Part shown: positions 26,459-35,143 of the stretch, piece after piece
Layout: every line of letters starts with the position of its first letter
How positions within the stretch are numbered: the first letter of the stretch is position 1
NCBI RefSeq assembly: GCF_007859675.1
Contig: NZ_CP042305.1
Span: 2,852,001 to 2,916,000 of the forward strand
From: Humibacter ginsenosidimutans
Lineage (GTDB): Bacteria; Actinomycetota; Actinomycetes; Actinomycetales; Microbacteriaceae
Length of the DNA: 64,000 nt
Direction: 5' to 3'
Notes under the pieces: generated by a model
The model's database searches: none
What the model was told of the DNA's origin: nothing
Seen by the model: the letters and a program-made list of their open reading frames with translations, nothing else
Program-made: the position numbers and the translations under genes

Positions 26459-27228
26459 GTGATGACTCCCATCTGTCCGTAGTCGCAGTGCACGCTGTCG
26501 CCGCGCGAGACCCACATCGGCCGGGTGAACGACCCGGCGAGGATGATCTCGCCCGCCTCGAGGCGCGCGCCGTGCTGGTGGAACTTGTTGGCCAGCCAGG
26601 CGACGCCGGTGGCCGGGTGGTTGAGCACGCCGGCAGCGACGCCGGTCTCCTCGATCGTCTCATTGCGGTAGAGCATGGCGCTCACCCAGCGCAGATCGAG
26701 CTGGTCGGGCCGCATCGGGATGCCGCCCAGCACCATCCCGCCGTACGCCGCGTTGTCGCTGATGGTGTCGACGATGGTGCGGCCCTCGAGCTCGATGTGC
26801 GAGTTGAGCACCTCGAGAGCGGGCGTGACGTATTCGGTCGCCCGCAGCACGTCGAACAGGTCGCAGTGCGGACCCTCGAGCGGCTCCTTCAGCACGAACG
26901 CGAGCTCGACCTCGATGCGCACATTGGAGAACTGGTCGAAGGCGATGGTGCTGCCGTTCTGGTACACCGTGTCGTCGAACATCACGCCGTAGTCCGGCTC
27001 GGTGATGCCCGTCGCCTGCTGCATCGCCTTCGACGTCAGGCCGATCTTGCGGCCGACGAGCCGTCGGCCTGAGGCGAGGTTCTTGTCGCGCCACACGCCC
27101 TGGATCGCGTACGAGTCCTCGATCGTGGCGTCCGGGTACCGCGCGGTGATGCGCGGGATCACGCTGTGCGTGCGATCCGCCTCCGCGAGCTCGTCCGCGA
27201 TCTGCGCGATCACCTCAGCTGACAGCAT
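26443..27228 (-). CDS. hpaH: 2-oxohept-4-ene-1,7-dioate hydratase (HpaH)
   Basis: This enzyme hydrates 2-oxohept-4-ene-1,7-dioate (OHED) to the substrate of HpaI. The 261-residue protein belongs to the FAH-fold hydratase/decarboxylase group: [47 protein letters not shown] (metal-binding glutamates) and [18 protein letters not shown] end ([14 protein letters not shown] here). The ATG is preceded by GGAGG. It sits downstream of a 138-bp palindrome that splits the hpa operon. Confidence 0.92.
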   Translation of the reverse strand: MLSAEVIAQIADELAEADRTHSVIPRITARYPDATIEDSYAIQGVWRDKNLASGRRLVGRKIGLTSKAMQQATGITEPDYGVMFDDTVYQNGSTIAFDQFSNVRIEVELAFVLKEPLEGPHCDLFDVLRATEYVTPALEVLNSHIELEGRTIVDTISDNAAYGGMVLGGIPMRPDQLDLRWVSAMLYRNETIEETGVAAGVLNHPATGVAWLANKFHQHGARLEAGEIILAGSFTRPMWVSRGDSVHCDYGQMGVITCRFN

Positions 27229-27278
27229 CCCTCTTCCTCCCTCTTCTCTTCATACAAGTCGACCTTCCAGCGTTACGG

Positions 27279-27416
27279 GGTCGGGGATGCGTGCTGCTCA
27301 GCTCGAGGGAGGGGTGGTCGGGAGCCGGTTCGAGGCAATCGGGGTAGGGGTCCCCGTTCTTGCCTCGAACCGGCTTCCGACCGGCCCGACCTGCTGAGCA
27401 GCACGCATCCCCGACC
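27279..27416. repeat. 138-bp nested palindrome inside the hpa operon
   Basis: Outer perfect 23-bp arms (27279-27301 and 27394-27416) enclose inner perfect 16-bp arms (27323-27338 and 27360-27375) around a short GGGGTCCCC-containing centre. The element fills most of the 193-base gap between hpaD and hpaH, both on the minus strand. If transcribed it would fold into one long hairpin. It could be a processing or attenuation signal or a small non-autonomous insertion; no similar copy is seen in the window. Confidence 0.8.
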
Positions 27417-27421
27417 AGCCG

Positions 27422-28585
27422 TCACAGCTGGTGGCCGAGCTTGTACTCTCCCTGCTTGTACTCCGGCATCTCCTCGTCGTCGGCCTGGCGCGTGTACGAA
27501 AAGCCGTCTGCACCGATCGTGACGCTCATCTCGCTCGGCTCGTCGCGCTTCTGAACGGGCTGCGGGTTGCCGTCGAGGTCGAGCACGAGCGAGGCATCCG
27601 TGTACCAGGACGGCACGACGGGGTTGCCCCACCAGTCGCGACGCTGGTTGTCGTGCACGTCCCAGGTGACGACGGGGTTGTCGGGGTCGCCGGTGTAGTA
27701 GTCCTGCGTGTAGATCTCGACGCGGTGGCCGTCGGGGTCGCGCAGGTAGAGGTAGAACGCGTTCGAGACGCCGTGGCGGCCGGGACCGCGCTCGATGCGG
27801 TCGGACATGCGCAGCGCACCCAGCTTGTCGCAGATGGCGAGGATGTTGTGCTTCTCGTGCGTGGAGAAGGCCACGTGGTGCATGCGCGGGCCGTCGCCGC
27901 CGGTCATGGCGGTGTCGTGCACGGTGGGCTTGCGGCGCATCCACGAGGCGTACACGACGCCGTCTTCGTCTTGGATGTCCTCGGTCACGCGGAACCCGAG
28001 GTCCTGCATGTACTTGGTGGCGCGGGGCACGTCGGGGGTGACCTGGTTGAAGTGGTCGAGGCGCACCAAGGCGCCCGGCGTGTAGAGGTCATAGCGCCAG
28101 GCGAGACGCTCGACGTGCTTCACCTCGTGGAAGAACTCGTAGGGGAAGCCGAGCGGGTCGGTGACGCGCACCGAGTCGCCGATTCCCTTGTTGTAGCCGT
28201 TCTCATTGCGCTCGACGCGGCATCCGAGCTCGGTGAAGAAGGCGACGGCCTTGTCGAGGTCTTCAGGCGTGCGCACGCGGTACGAGAACGCGGCGACGGC
28301 GGCCACCGGTCCCTGGCGCAGCACGAGGTTGTGGTGGATGAACTCCTCGAGCGAGCGCAGGTAGACGGCGTTCTCGTCTTCTTCGGTCACGGTGAGGCCG
28401 AGCACGTCGACGTAGAAGTCGCGCGACTTCTTCAGGTCCGTGACGACGAGCTCCATGTAGGCGCAGCGCAGGATGTCGGGCGCTGGCGCAACGGGGGTCG
28501 GCGTGGGGTTCTCGCAGGAGATGGGTGCCTCCTGGCTCACGTAGAAGCCGGAGGAGGTCAGTGTCATGTCTTTACGGTCGGTCAT
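27422..28585 (-). CDS. hpaD: 3,4-dihydroxyphenylacetate (homoprotocatechuate) 2,3-dioxygenase
   Basis: This is an extradiol ring-cleavage dioxygenase of the vicinal-oxygen-chelate fold (387 aa), closest in pattern to the Brevibacterium fuscum enzyme. The metal ligands are His178 (LDHFNQ), His237 (MHHVAF) and Glu290 (HRVEIYT); their spacing of 59 and 53 residues equals that of H155/H214/E267 in B. fuscum. The second-sphere residues His223, Asn180 and Tyr280 are also at matching positions. The protein should cleave homoprotocatechuate to 5-carboxymethyl-2-hydroxymuconate semialdehyde, the substrate of HpaE. About 23 N-terminal residues are extra. Confidence 0.95.
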   Translation of the reverse strand: MTDRKDMTLTSSGFYVSQEAPISCENPTPTPVAPAPDILRCAYMELVVTDLKKSRDFYVDVLGLTVTEEDENAVYLRSLEEFIHHNLVLRQGPVAAVAAFSYRVRTPEDLDKAVAFFTELGCRVERNENGYNKGIGDSVRVTDPLGFPYEFFHEVKHVERLAWRYDLYTPGALVRLDHFNQVTPDVPRATKYMQDLGFRVTEDIQDEDGVVYASWMRRKPTVHDTAMTGGDGPRMHHVAFSTHEKHNILAICDKLGALRMSDRIERGPGRHGVSNAFYLYLRDPDGHRVEIYTQDYYTGDPDNPVVTWDVHDNQRRDWWGNPVVPSWYTDASLVLDLDGNPQPVQKRDEPSEMSVTIGADGFSYTRQADDEEMPEYKQGEYKLGHQL

Positions 28586-28632
28586 GGTCTTTCAGCGTCC
28601 TTGCGTGTGGTCTATGTGGTGAGTCGTGCGGC

Positions 28633-30198
28633 TCAGCGCGGGTCCGGGTCGTCGAGCTCGACCTCGGTGTGGTGCTCCTGCTTGCCGAAGGTGGGATTGT
28701 GCACCTTGCCGAGCGTGATGTGCACGGCCTGCTGGTCGGTGTAGAAGTCGATCGAGCGGTAGCCGCCCTCGTGGCCGAGCCCTGAGGCCTTCACGCCGCC
28801 GAACGGCGTGCGCAGGTCGCGAACGTTGTTGGAGTTGAGCCACACCATGCCGGCCTCGACCGCCTGCGCGAAGTTGTGTGCGCGCTTGAGGTCGTTGGTC
28901 CACACGTAGGCGGCCAGGCCGTACTTCGTGTTGTTGGCCAGCGCGAGGGCCTCTTCGTCGGTGTCGAACGGCGTGATGGCCACCACCGGACCGAAGATCT
29001 CCTCCTGGAAGATGCGGGCATCGGGCGAGACATCCGCGAACACGGTCGGGGCCACGAAGTTGCCCTCCGGGAAACCCTTGGGACGTCCGCCGCCTGCGAC
29101 AAGGCGGCCCTCCTGCTTGCCGAGCTCGACGTAGCTCATCACCTTGGCGAAGTGCTCAGGGTGCACGAGGGCGCCCACCTCGGTCGTCTCATCGTGCGGG
29201 TAGCCGACCTTGACGCGCTTGGCCTGGGCGGCGTAGCGCTCCACGAACTCGTCGTAGACATCCCGCTGCACGAGGATGCGGCTGCCCGCGGTGCAGCGCT
29301 CGCCGTTGAGGGAGAAGACGCCGAAGATCGTGGCGTCGATCGCGGCATCCAGGTCGGCGTCGGCGAAGACCACGGCCGGCGACTTGCCGCCGAGCTCCAT
29401 GGAGAGGCCCTTGAGGAACGGCGCCGCGTTGGCGAAGATCAGCTGGCCCGTGCGGCTCTCGCCCGTGAACGAGATGAGCGGAACGTCGGGGTGCTTCACG
29501 AGCGAGTCGCCTGCGAAGCCCTCTTCGCCGAAGCCGTTCACCAGGTTGAAGACGCCCTTGGGCAGGCCGGCCTCCTCGAAGATCCCCGGCCAGAGGGATG
29601 CCGACAGCGGCGTGAACTCCGCAGGCTTCAGCACCACGGTGTTGCCGGTGGCCAGCGCGGGGCCGAGCTTCCACGACTCGAGCATGAACGGCGTGTTCCA
29701 CGGCGTGATGAGGCCGGCGACGCCGATCGGCTTGCGGTTGACGTAGTTGATCTGGCGGCCGGGAACCTTGAAGGTGTCGTCGGCCTGCGCCACGATCAGG
29801 TCGGCGAAGAACCTGAAGTTCTCGGCGGCACGGCGAGCCTGGCCCAGCGCCTGCGTGATGGGCAGACCGGAGTCGAACGACTCGAGCTCGGCCAGCCTGG
29901 CGTCGCGCGATTCGACGATGTCGGCGATCCTGTGCAGAATGCGGCTGCGCTCGCGCGGCAGCATTCGGGGCCACGGGCCCTCGTCGAACGCCTTCTTCGC
30001 CGCGGCGACGGCGCGGTCGATGTCAGCCTTCTTGCCGGAGGCGGCCTGCATGTACGCCTGGTTCGAGACCGGGTCGATGACATCGAACGTGTCGCCGTCG
30101 ACCGAGTCGACGAACTCGCCGTCGATGTAGTGCTGGATGCCCTTCGGCAGGTCGTCGGGAACGTGCCGCGCCTGCGCGGCGGCAGTGTTGTCGCTCAT
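28633..30198 (-). CDS. hpaE: 5-carboxymethyl-2-hydroxymuconate semialdehyde dehydrogenase
   Basis: This NAD-dependent aldehyde dehydrogenase (521 aa) oxidises the HpaD product. The motifs are GLITPWNTPFMLESWKLGPAL, the general-base glutamate in LSMELGGKSPAVVF, and the catalytic Cys in GERCTAGSR, with a C-terminal GLGHEGGYRSIDFYTDQQ. The ATG is behind GGAGG. It is preceded by the GntR gene and followed by hpaD within 50 bases on each side. The position in the operon decides the substrate; on sequence alone other semialdehydes remain possible. Confidence 0.92.
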   Translation of the reverse strand: MSDNTAAAQARHVPDDLPKGIQHYIDGEFVDSVDGDTFDVIDPVSNQAYMQAASGKKADIDRAVAAAKKAFDEGPWPRMLPRERSRILHRIADIVESRDARLAELESFDSGLPITQALGQARRAAENFRFFADLIVAQADDTFKVPGRQINYVNRKPIGVAGLITPWNTPFMLESWKLGPALATGNTVVLKPAEFTPLSASLWPGIFEEAGLPKGVFNLVNGFGEEGFAGDSLVKHPDVPLISFTGESRTGQLIFANAAPFLKGLSMELGGKSPAVVFADADLDAAIDATIFGVFSLNGERCTAGSRILVQRDVYDEFVERYAAQAKRVKVGYPHDETTEVGALVHPEHFAKVMSYVELGKQEGRLVAGGGRPKGFPEGNFVAPTVFADVSPDARIFQEEIFGPVVAITPFDTDEEALALANNTKYGLAAYVWTNDLKRAHNFAQAVEAGMVWLNSNNVRDLRTPFGGVKASGLGHEGGYRSIDFYTDQQAVHITLGKVHNPTFGKQEHHTEVELDDPDPR

Positions 30199-30248
30199 GT
30201 GTCCTCCGTTGTGGTTCGTGTCGTGTTGGTCGCGGGCGGCGAGCCTGG

Positions 30249-30911
30249 TCAGTCGTGGTGGCGGGCGGCGACGAACTGGTTCATCGTGCGCCAGCGGTGG
30301 TTGCGCGCGGACAGCTCCACCTCGAGCGCCGGAGCCCCGGTCTCGATGAGGTGCAGAATCTCCTCGTGCTCGGCCACCGAGTGCTCAGCACGCTCCGGGA
30401 TGACCGAGAACGTCGAGTCGCGCACATCGGGCAGGCGGCGCCAGCCGCGGTGCACGAGGTCGAGGATGTGCGGGTTCGGGCAGCGCTCGAACAGGATCGC
30501 GTGGAACTGCTGGTTGAGCCTGGTGAACTCGTGCGGGTCGAAGTGGTCGAGCAGCCGATGCAGTCGGTCGTTCACCGCGCGGGCCTCGGCGATCACGTCG
30601 GGCGTGAGCAGGGGAGCGGCGAGGGAGATGGCGGATCCCTCGACCAGGCCGAGCGTCTGCATCGTGTAGACGTACTCCGACTCGTCGGGCACGGCGACCC
30701 TGGCGCCCACGTTGCGCTCGAACGTGACGTAGCCCTCCGCCTCGAGGCGGCGGATCGCCTCGCGCACCGGCACCACGCTCATGCCGAGCTCGTCGGCGAT
30801 GGAACCCAGCACGAGCCGGTATCCGGGTGAGAACAGGTGCCTGGTGATGCGGTCGTGGATGAACTCGTAGGCGAGCTGCGACTTGCTCGCGGTCTGCACG
30901 GCGTCGCTCAT
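30249..30911 (-). CDS. GntR family transcriptional regulator (FCD-type) of the hpa operon
   Basis: The 220-residue protein has an N-terminal winged helix (LGSIADELGMSVVPVREAIRRLEAEGYV) and a C-terminal all-helical FCD ligand domain (FTRLNQQFHAILFERCPNPHILDLV). Its start overlaps the stop of the FAH-RraA gene by four bases, and it lies inside the hpa operon. It probably represses the operon and the divergent symporter gene until a pathway intermediate binds; the region 32423-32587 is the likely target. Confidence 0.88.
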   Translation of the reverse strand: MSDAVQTASKSQLAYEFIHDRITRHLFSPGYRLVLGSIADELGMSVVPVREAIRRLEAEGYVTFERNVGARVAVPDESEYVYTMQTLGLVEGSAISLAAPLLTPDVIAEARAVNDRLHRLLDHFDPHEFTRLNQQFHAILFERCPNPHILDLVHRGWRRLPDVRDSTFSVIPERAEHSVAEHEEILHLIETGAPALEVELSARNHRWRTMNQFVAARHHD

Positions 30912-32422
30912 GCGCGGTCGCTGTTCTCCGCGGTCTCGCGCTCGTACTGCTCGCGCCATTGCGCGTTCATCGGGAACAGGCCGTCGATCGTGTGCCCCGC
31001 AGCGACCTGACGGGCGACGTAGGCGTCCTCGTCTTCCTGCACGAGCGCGGCGTCGACGACCTCTTCCACCAGCTGCGTCGGGATCACGAGGATGCCGTCG
31101 GCATCGGCCACGATCACGTCGCCCGGCTGCACGGTGGCGCCGCCGCACGCGATGGTGAGGTCGTAGTCCCACGCCACGTGCCTGCGGCCGAGCACCGCGG
31201 GATGCGATCCGTTGGAGTACACGGGGATGCCCACGGCCGTGACCGCGTCGAGGTCGCGCACCGCACCGTCGGTGACGATGCCCGCGGCTCCCGCCGCGTT
31301 CGCGCGAATGGCGAGGATGTCGCCGAGCGTTCCCGCCGACGCGTCGCCGCGCGCCTCGATCACGACCACCTCGCCCTCGCGCACCGAGTCGAAGGCGCGC
31401 TTCTGCGGGTTGTACCCGCCTCCGAACTGCTTGAAGAGGTCTTCGCGGTTCGGCACGAAGCGCAGCGTCTTCGCCGTCCCGACGACCTTGGCGTCGGGAT
31501 GCAGTGGACGCGGCCCGTCGATGGAGACGTTGTTGAGGCCGCGCTTGCGCAGCTGCGACGAGAGTCCGGCCGTCGGGGCCTTCTCGAGCTTGGCGCGCAG
31601 CTCGGGCGTGAGCACGAAGGGCTCCGGCTCCGGGGGCAGTCCCGCCGCCTCGCGCGAACCCCACGCCTCTGAGCGCTGCGTGTCGTCGACGGAGGGGAGG
31701 GAGCCTACCTCGGCGTCGAAGGCGTTCGTGCCCTGGATGACCGTGGTGCGGAGGCGGCCGGAAGCGGGCGCACCGAGGGCGGTCGGGGCATCCACCTCGA
31801 CCTCGACGACGTCGCCGGGCACGACGACCGACGAGCCGGCGGGAGTGCCGGTGAGGATGACGTCGCCCGACTCGAGCGTGAAGTGCTGGGAGAGGTCGGC
31901 GACGAGCTGGGACAGCGAGAAGAGCAGGCCCTCTGTGGTGTCGTCTTGCGTGAGAACTCCGTTGACCCACGTGCGCAGGCGCAGCGCCGTCGGGTCGATC
32001 GTGCGCGCGCCGATGAGCGTGGGGCCGAGTGGCGTGAAGCCGTCGCCGCCCTTCGAGCGCACGTTGGATCCCTTGTCGTTCGCGCGCAGGTCGTAGAGCC
32101 CGAAGTCGTTCGCGGCGGTGACCCAGCCGACGTGAGCCCAGGCATCCTCGATGCTCACGCGGCGCGCCGGCTCGCCGATGACGAGGGCGATCTCACCCTC
32201 GAAGGCGAGCAGCTCCGTGCCTTCCGGCCGCTCGATGGTGCCGTCGGTGGCGGCCACGGAGCTCGACGGTTTGAAGAAGTAGGAGGGGGCAGCGGGGCGA
32301 CGGCCGCGCTGGTCGGCGCGCGAGAGGTAACTCAGGTGAACGGCCACGATCTTGCCGGGCCGAACGGGAAGCGCGGAGAATCGCGGATCGCCCGCGGTCG
32401 TCGCGTCGGTGAATGCAGTCAT
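30908..32422 (-). CDS. HpaG-like fusion: FAH-family isomerase/decarboxylase plus RraA-like domain
   Basis: The 504-residue protein has two parts. Residues about 20-245 form a fumarylacetoacetate-hydrolase domain, with FEGEIALVIGEPARR, GWVTAANDFGLYDLR, KGGDGFTPLGPTL and VILTGTPAGSS. Residues about 305-490 form an RraA-like domain (dimethylmenaquinone methyltransferase/HMG-aldolase superfamily), with GTAKTLRFVPNREDL, GTLGDILAIRANAAGAAGIVTDGAVRD and GDVIVADADGILVIP. In E. coli HpaG is two tandem FAH domains that decarboxylate and isomerise; here an RraA domain replaces the second. Some RraA proteins are oxo-acid decarboxylases or aldolases, so the decarboxylation could reside there. ATG at 32422 behind GAGGGAG. 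Confidence 0.88.
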   Translation of the reverse strand: MTAFTDATTAGDPRFSALPVRPGKIVAVHLSYLSRADQRGRRPAAPSYFFKPSSSVAATDGTIERPEGTELLAFEGEIALVIGEPARRVSIEDAWAHVGWVTAANDFGLYDLRANDKGSNVRSKGGDGFTPLGPTLIGARTIDPTALRLRTWVNGVLTQDDTTEGLLFSLSQLVADLSQHFTLESGDVILTGTPAGSSVVVPGDVVEVEVDAPTALGAPASGRLRTTVIQGTNAFDAEVGSLPSVDDTQRSEAWGSREAAGLPPEPEPFVLTPELRAKLEKAPTAGLSSQLRKRGLNNVSIDGPRPLHPDAKVVGTAKTLRFVPNREDLFKQFGGGYNPQKRAFDSVREGEVVVIEARGDASAGTLGDILAIRANAAGAAGIVTDGAVRDLDAVTAVGIPVYSNGSHPAVLGRRHVAWDYDLTIACGGATVQPGDVIVADADGILVIPTQLVEEVVDAALVQEDEDAYVARQVAAGHTIDGLFPMNAQWREQYERETAENSDRA

Positions 32423-32587
32423 GAGCTCCCTCGCTGATGCGTCGTTGCATTGTATCCAAAATCGTATATCATTCAAATGCGCCAGGCAAGGACGGGGCGC
32501 CCTTCCCCTCATCACCGCACTCGGGAATTCTCGTCGCCCTCCTTGGCCAGACATTGAGGTCGCTACTGACAAGGGAGTCGAGAACAT
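32423..32587. promoter_or_regulatory. Divergent control region of the hpa operon and the symporter gene
   Basis: This 165-base gap holds an AT-rich patch at about 32447-32480, including TTGTATCCAAAATCGTATA. Its outer ends GCATT (32447-32451) and AATGC (32476-32480) form a weak inverted repeat. It is the only AT-rich stretch between the divergent starts and is therefore the likely site of both promoters and of binding by the operon's GntR protein. The exact operator is not resolved. Confidence 0.4.
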
Positions 32588-34003
32588 ATGAGCGCATCGC
32601 CGACATCACCGTTGACGCCTACCGGAACCATCGCAACAGCCGTTGATCGCCGCAGGGTCGTCGTCGCCACCGTCATCGGAACCACGGTGGAGTGGTACGA
32701 CTTCTTCATCTACGCGTTCGCCGCGGCGACGGTCTTCGCGACACTGTTCTTCGAGCCGATGGGCGAGAACTTCGCGCAGATCGTGTCGTTCTTCAGCGTG
32801 GGCGTGAGCTTCTTGTTCCGACCGCTCGGCGCGTTCCTCGCCGGACACTTCGGCGACAAGATCGGCAGGCGGCCGATGCTCGTGATCACGCTGCTGCTGA
32901 TGGGCGGCGCGACGACCCTCGTCGGCGTGCTGCCGACGCACGCGGCGATCGGCGTGTGGGCGCCCATCCTGCTCATCCTGCTGCGCGTCATCCAGGGCGT
33001 GTCGGCCGGCGGAGAGTGGGGCGGCGCCGTGCTGATGGCCGTGGAGCACGCGCCCCGCACGAAGCGCGGCCTGTTCGGCGCCTCACCGCAGATCGGTGTT
33101 CCGATCGGTCTGCTCCTCGCGTCGCTCGTGCTCGCCGTCGTCGAGGGTCTGGCGCCCGGGGTGCCGGCCGGCTCGAACATCCCGCTCGAAGACACCGCGT
33201 TCGGCCAGTGGGGCTGGCGCATCCCGTTCCTGCTCTCCATCGTGCTCATCGGCGTGGGCTACTGGGTGCGCCGTCGCGTCTCCGAGAGCCCGGTCTTCAC
33301 CGAGATCGCCGAGCGCAAAGAAGAGACGCGCATGCCGATCGTCAAGCTGCTGCGCCACCACCTGCTGCTGGTGATCGTCGCCGCGCTCGTGTTCGCCGGC
33401 AACAACGCCGTCGGCTACATGACCACCGGTGGCTACGTGCAGCACTACGCCACGGATGCCAAGGGCCCGATCGCGCTCGACCCCGGCCCCGTGTTCTGGG
33501 TCGTCGCCCTCTCCGGTGTGACGTGGCTCGTCTTCACGTGGCTGGCCGGCTGGGTCTCCGACAAGATCGGCCGCCGCACCACCTACATCATCGGCTGGAT
33601 CCTGCAGCTGGTCGGCGTGTTCCTGCTCTTCCCGCTGACCAACGTCGGCACGGTGTGGTCGCTGGCGGCGGCGCTGATCATCCTCACGGTCGGGTTGGGG
33701 CTCACGTACGGGCCGCAGGCGGCGCTGTATTCGGAGCTGTTCCCGGCATCCATCCGCTTCTCCGGTGTCTCCATCTCGTACGCCGTCGGTGCCATCGTGG
33801 GCGGAGCGTTCTCGCCGCTCATCGCGCAGGCGATCTTCCAGGCGACCGGCCAGACCGTCGGAATCACCTGGTACCTGGCGGGGATGACCGTGATCGGCCT
33901 GATCGCGACGCTCCTGCTGCGCGACCGCACGGGCATCCCGCTCGGACGCGAGCACGAGGACGAGCAGGCGAAGAGCCCGATCTACGGGCTGAGCAAGGCC
34001 TGA
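32588..34003 (+). CDS. MFS transporter, metabolite:H+ symporter (MHS) family
   Basis: The 471-residue twelve-helix protein begins its first helix with VVATVIGTTVEWYDFFIYAF, the MHS hallmark shared with ProP and ShiA, and has the loop 2-3 motif GHFGDKIGRRPML and RVIQGVSAGGEWGGAVLMAVEH. Such carriers import organic acids with protons. Its location opposite the hpa operon makes an aromatic acid such as hydroxyphenylacetate the likely substrate; that is inference. The ATG at 32588 has GGGAG upstream. Confidence 0.88.
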   Translation: MSASPTSPLTPTGTIATAVDRRRVVVATVIGTTVEWYDFFIYAFAAATVFATLFFEPMGENFAQIVSFFSVGVSFLFRPLGAFLAGHFGDKIGRRPMLVITLLLMGGATTLVGVLPTHAAIGVWAPILLILLRVIQGVSAGGEWGGAVLMAVEHAPRTKRGLFGASPQIGVPIGLLLASLVLAVVEGLAPGVPAGSNIPLEDTAFGQWGWRIPFLLSIVLIGVGYWVRRRVSESPVFTEIAERKEETRMPIVKLLRHHLLLVIVAALVFAGNNAVGYMTTGGYVQHYATDAKGPIALDPGPVFWVVALSGVTWLVFTWLAGWVSDKIGRRTTYIIGWILQLVGVFLLFPLTNVGTVWSLAAALIILTVGLGLTYGPQAALYSELFPASIRFSGVSISYAVGAIVGGAFSPLIAQAIFQATGQTVGITWYLAGMTVIGLIATLLLRDRTGIPLGREHEDEQAKSPIYGLSKA

Positions 34004-34049
34004 CGCGCCCTCGCCGCCGCCCCGGCAGCGCCCTCGCCCTCGCCACCTG

Positions 34050-34128
34050 CCGCGCCCGTTTTCAGGACATATCGGCGGCGACGTGCACTATGTGGATGCC
34101 TCCCGAAATGTCCTGAAAACGGGCGCGG
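34050..34128. repeat. 21-bp-arm palindrome between convergent genes
   Basis: The arms 34050-34070 and 34108-34128 are perfectly inverted (core GTTTTCAGGACAT), with a 37-base spacer. The element lies between the convergent symporter and IclR genes, where it could end both transcripts, but neither arm is followed by a U-run. It shares CAGGWC with the palindromes at 56827, 59436 and 60667. Confidence 0.7.
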
Positions 34129-34188
34129 CCGGAGCGGCGATGGCGGTAGGGCGACGCGGGCGGCGGTCGGGCGCGGGCGACGATCCCG

Positions 34189-34956
34189 TCAGCCGCCGAG
34201 CGACTCCCGGATGGCCGTGGCCGCGACCTGCAGGCGGCCCGCGAGCTCCGCGGCGGGTCGCTGGTCGGCCAGTGAGACGACCGCGATCGCAGCGGGAGCG
34301 CGTCCTCGCAGCGGCAGCGGAACGGCGACCGCGTGCAGGTTGGCGATGACCTCGTCGTGACTGGCGGTGAAGCCGGCGGCGACGGCATCCTTCACCTGCT
34401 GCTCGGCCTCTGCGGGCACCGACGTCGGCCACTGCGAGCGCGGCAGCATGGCGAGGATCGCCTTGCCGGGGGCGCCGATGCCGACGGGATGCCTCGACCC
34501 CGGCCGCTGCGCCACCGACGCCACGGCGTGCCGCGGCTCCACGCTGACCAGCGTGACGCACTCGTCGCGGTCGAGCACCACGAGAAAGCATGTCATGCCG
34601 AGCTCGTTCGCCACCGCGGTGAGCTCGGGCAACGCCTCGGACTGCAGGTCTTGCGAGACGCCGGCGGCCAGGGCCGCGAGCCGGGCGCCGAGCTCGAGCA
34701 GACCGGCGTCCGTGCGGGTCACGAGACCGTGGTCCTCGAGCGTGCGCACCAGTCGGTAGGCGACGGAGCGATGCACCTCGAGCCGGCGAGTGACCTCGTC
34801 GATCGTGAGGGCCTTGCCTGCATCGCCGAGGATCTCGAGAATGCGGATGCCTCGGCTCAGCGTCTGAGACGCCGGCGCCACGGCCCCGCGTGCGCCCGTC
34901 TGCTCCGCCGACGCCCGCTGCGTCACTGCCTGCTGACGCGCTGTTCCCTGTGGCAT
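34189..34956 (-). CDS. IclR family transcriptional regulator
   Basis: The 255-residue protein has a low-complexity N-terminus of about 25 residues. The IclR winged helix follows (GIRILEILGDAGKALTIDEVTRRLEVHRSVAYRLVRTLEDHGL), and then the GAF-like effector domain (GSRHPVGIGAPGKAILAMLP and GFTASHDEVIANLHAVAVPL). It is divergent from the flavin monooxygenase gene, and IclR proteins often activate aromatic hydroxylase genes. The likely sites are the two repeats at 35021-35060. Confidence 0.9.
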   Translation of the reverse strand: MPQGTARQQAVTQRASAEQTGARGAVAPASQTLSRGIRILEILGDAGKALTIDEVTRRLEVHRSVAYRLVRTLEDHGLVTRTDAGLLELGARLAALAAGVSQDLQSEALPELTAVANELGMTCFLVVLDRDECVTLVSVEPRHAVASVAQRPGSRHPVGIGAPGKAILAMLPRSQWPTSVPAEAEQQVKDAVAAGFTASHDEVIANLHAVAVPLPLRGRAPAAIAVVSLADQRPAAELAGRLQVAATAIRESLGG

Positions 34957-35020
34957 GGTTCTCCGCTCGAGGTGCTCCGTCGTCGCCGGCGATGTTGCCG
35001 CGTGATGGTCCGTCGCTTAG

Positions 35021-35060
35021 ACTCTGTTCAATAATAGAGTGCTTCGTTCGATTATAGAAC
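35021..35060. promoter_or_regulatory. Two half-similar palindromes, probable IclR operator
   Basis: GTTCAATAATAGA (35025-35037) and GTTCGATTATAGA (35046-35058) are direct repeats of GTTCRATWATAGA, whose starts are 21 bp apart, two turns of the helix. Each lies in an imperfect palindrome: ACTCT...AGAGT (35021-35040) and GTTCGATTATAGAAC (35046-35060). They sit in the 187-base gap between the divergent IclR and monooxygenase starts. Confidence 0.65.
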
Positions 35061-35143
35061 ACATCAATTCGCGGCCAGGGCTCGTTTTCGACGCCGTGCG
35101 TCATGCTGTGTTCCGACGACACCCTCAATGTCGAGGAGTTTCC

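Noticed and set aside
27431..30669. Long plus-strand open frames opposite hpaD and hpaE
   Set aside because: They are Val/His/Arg-rich shadow frames with no family pattern; the minus-strand genes have full catalytic motifs.
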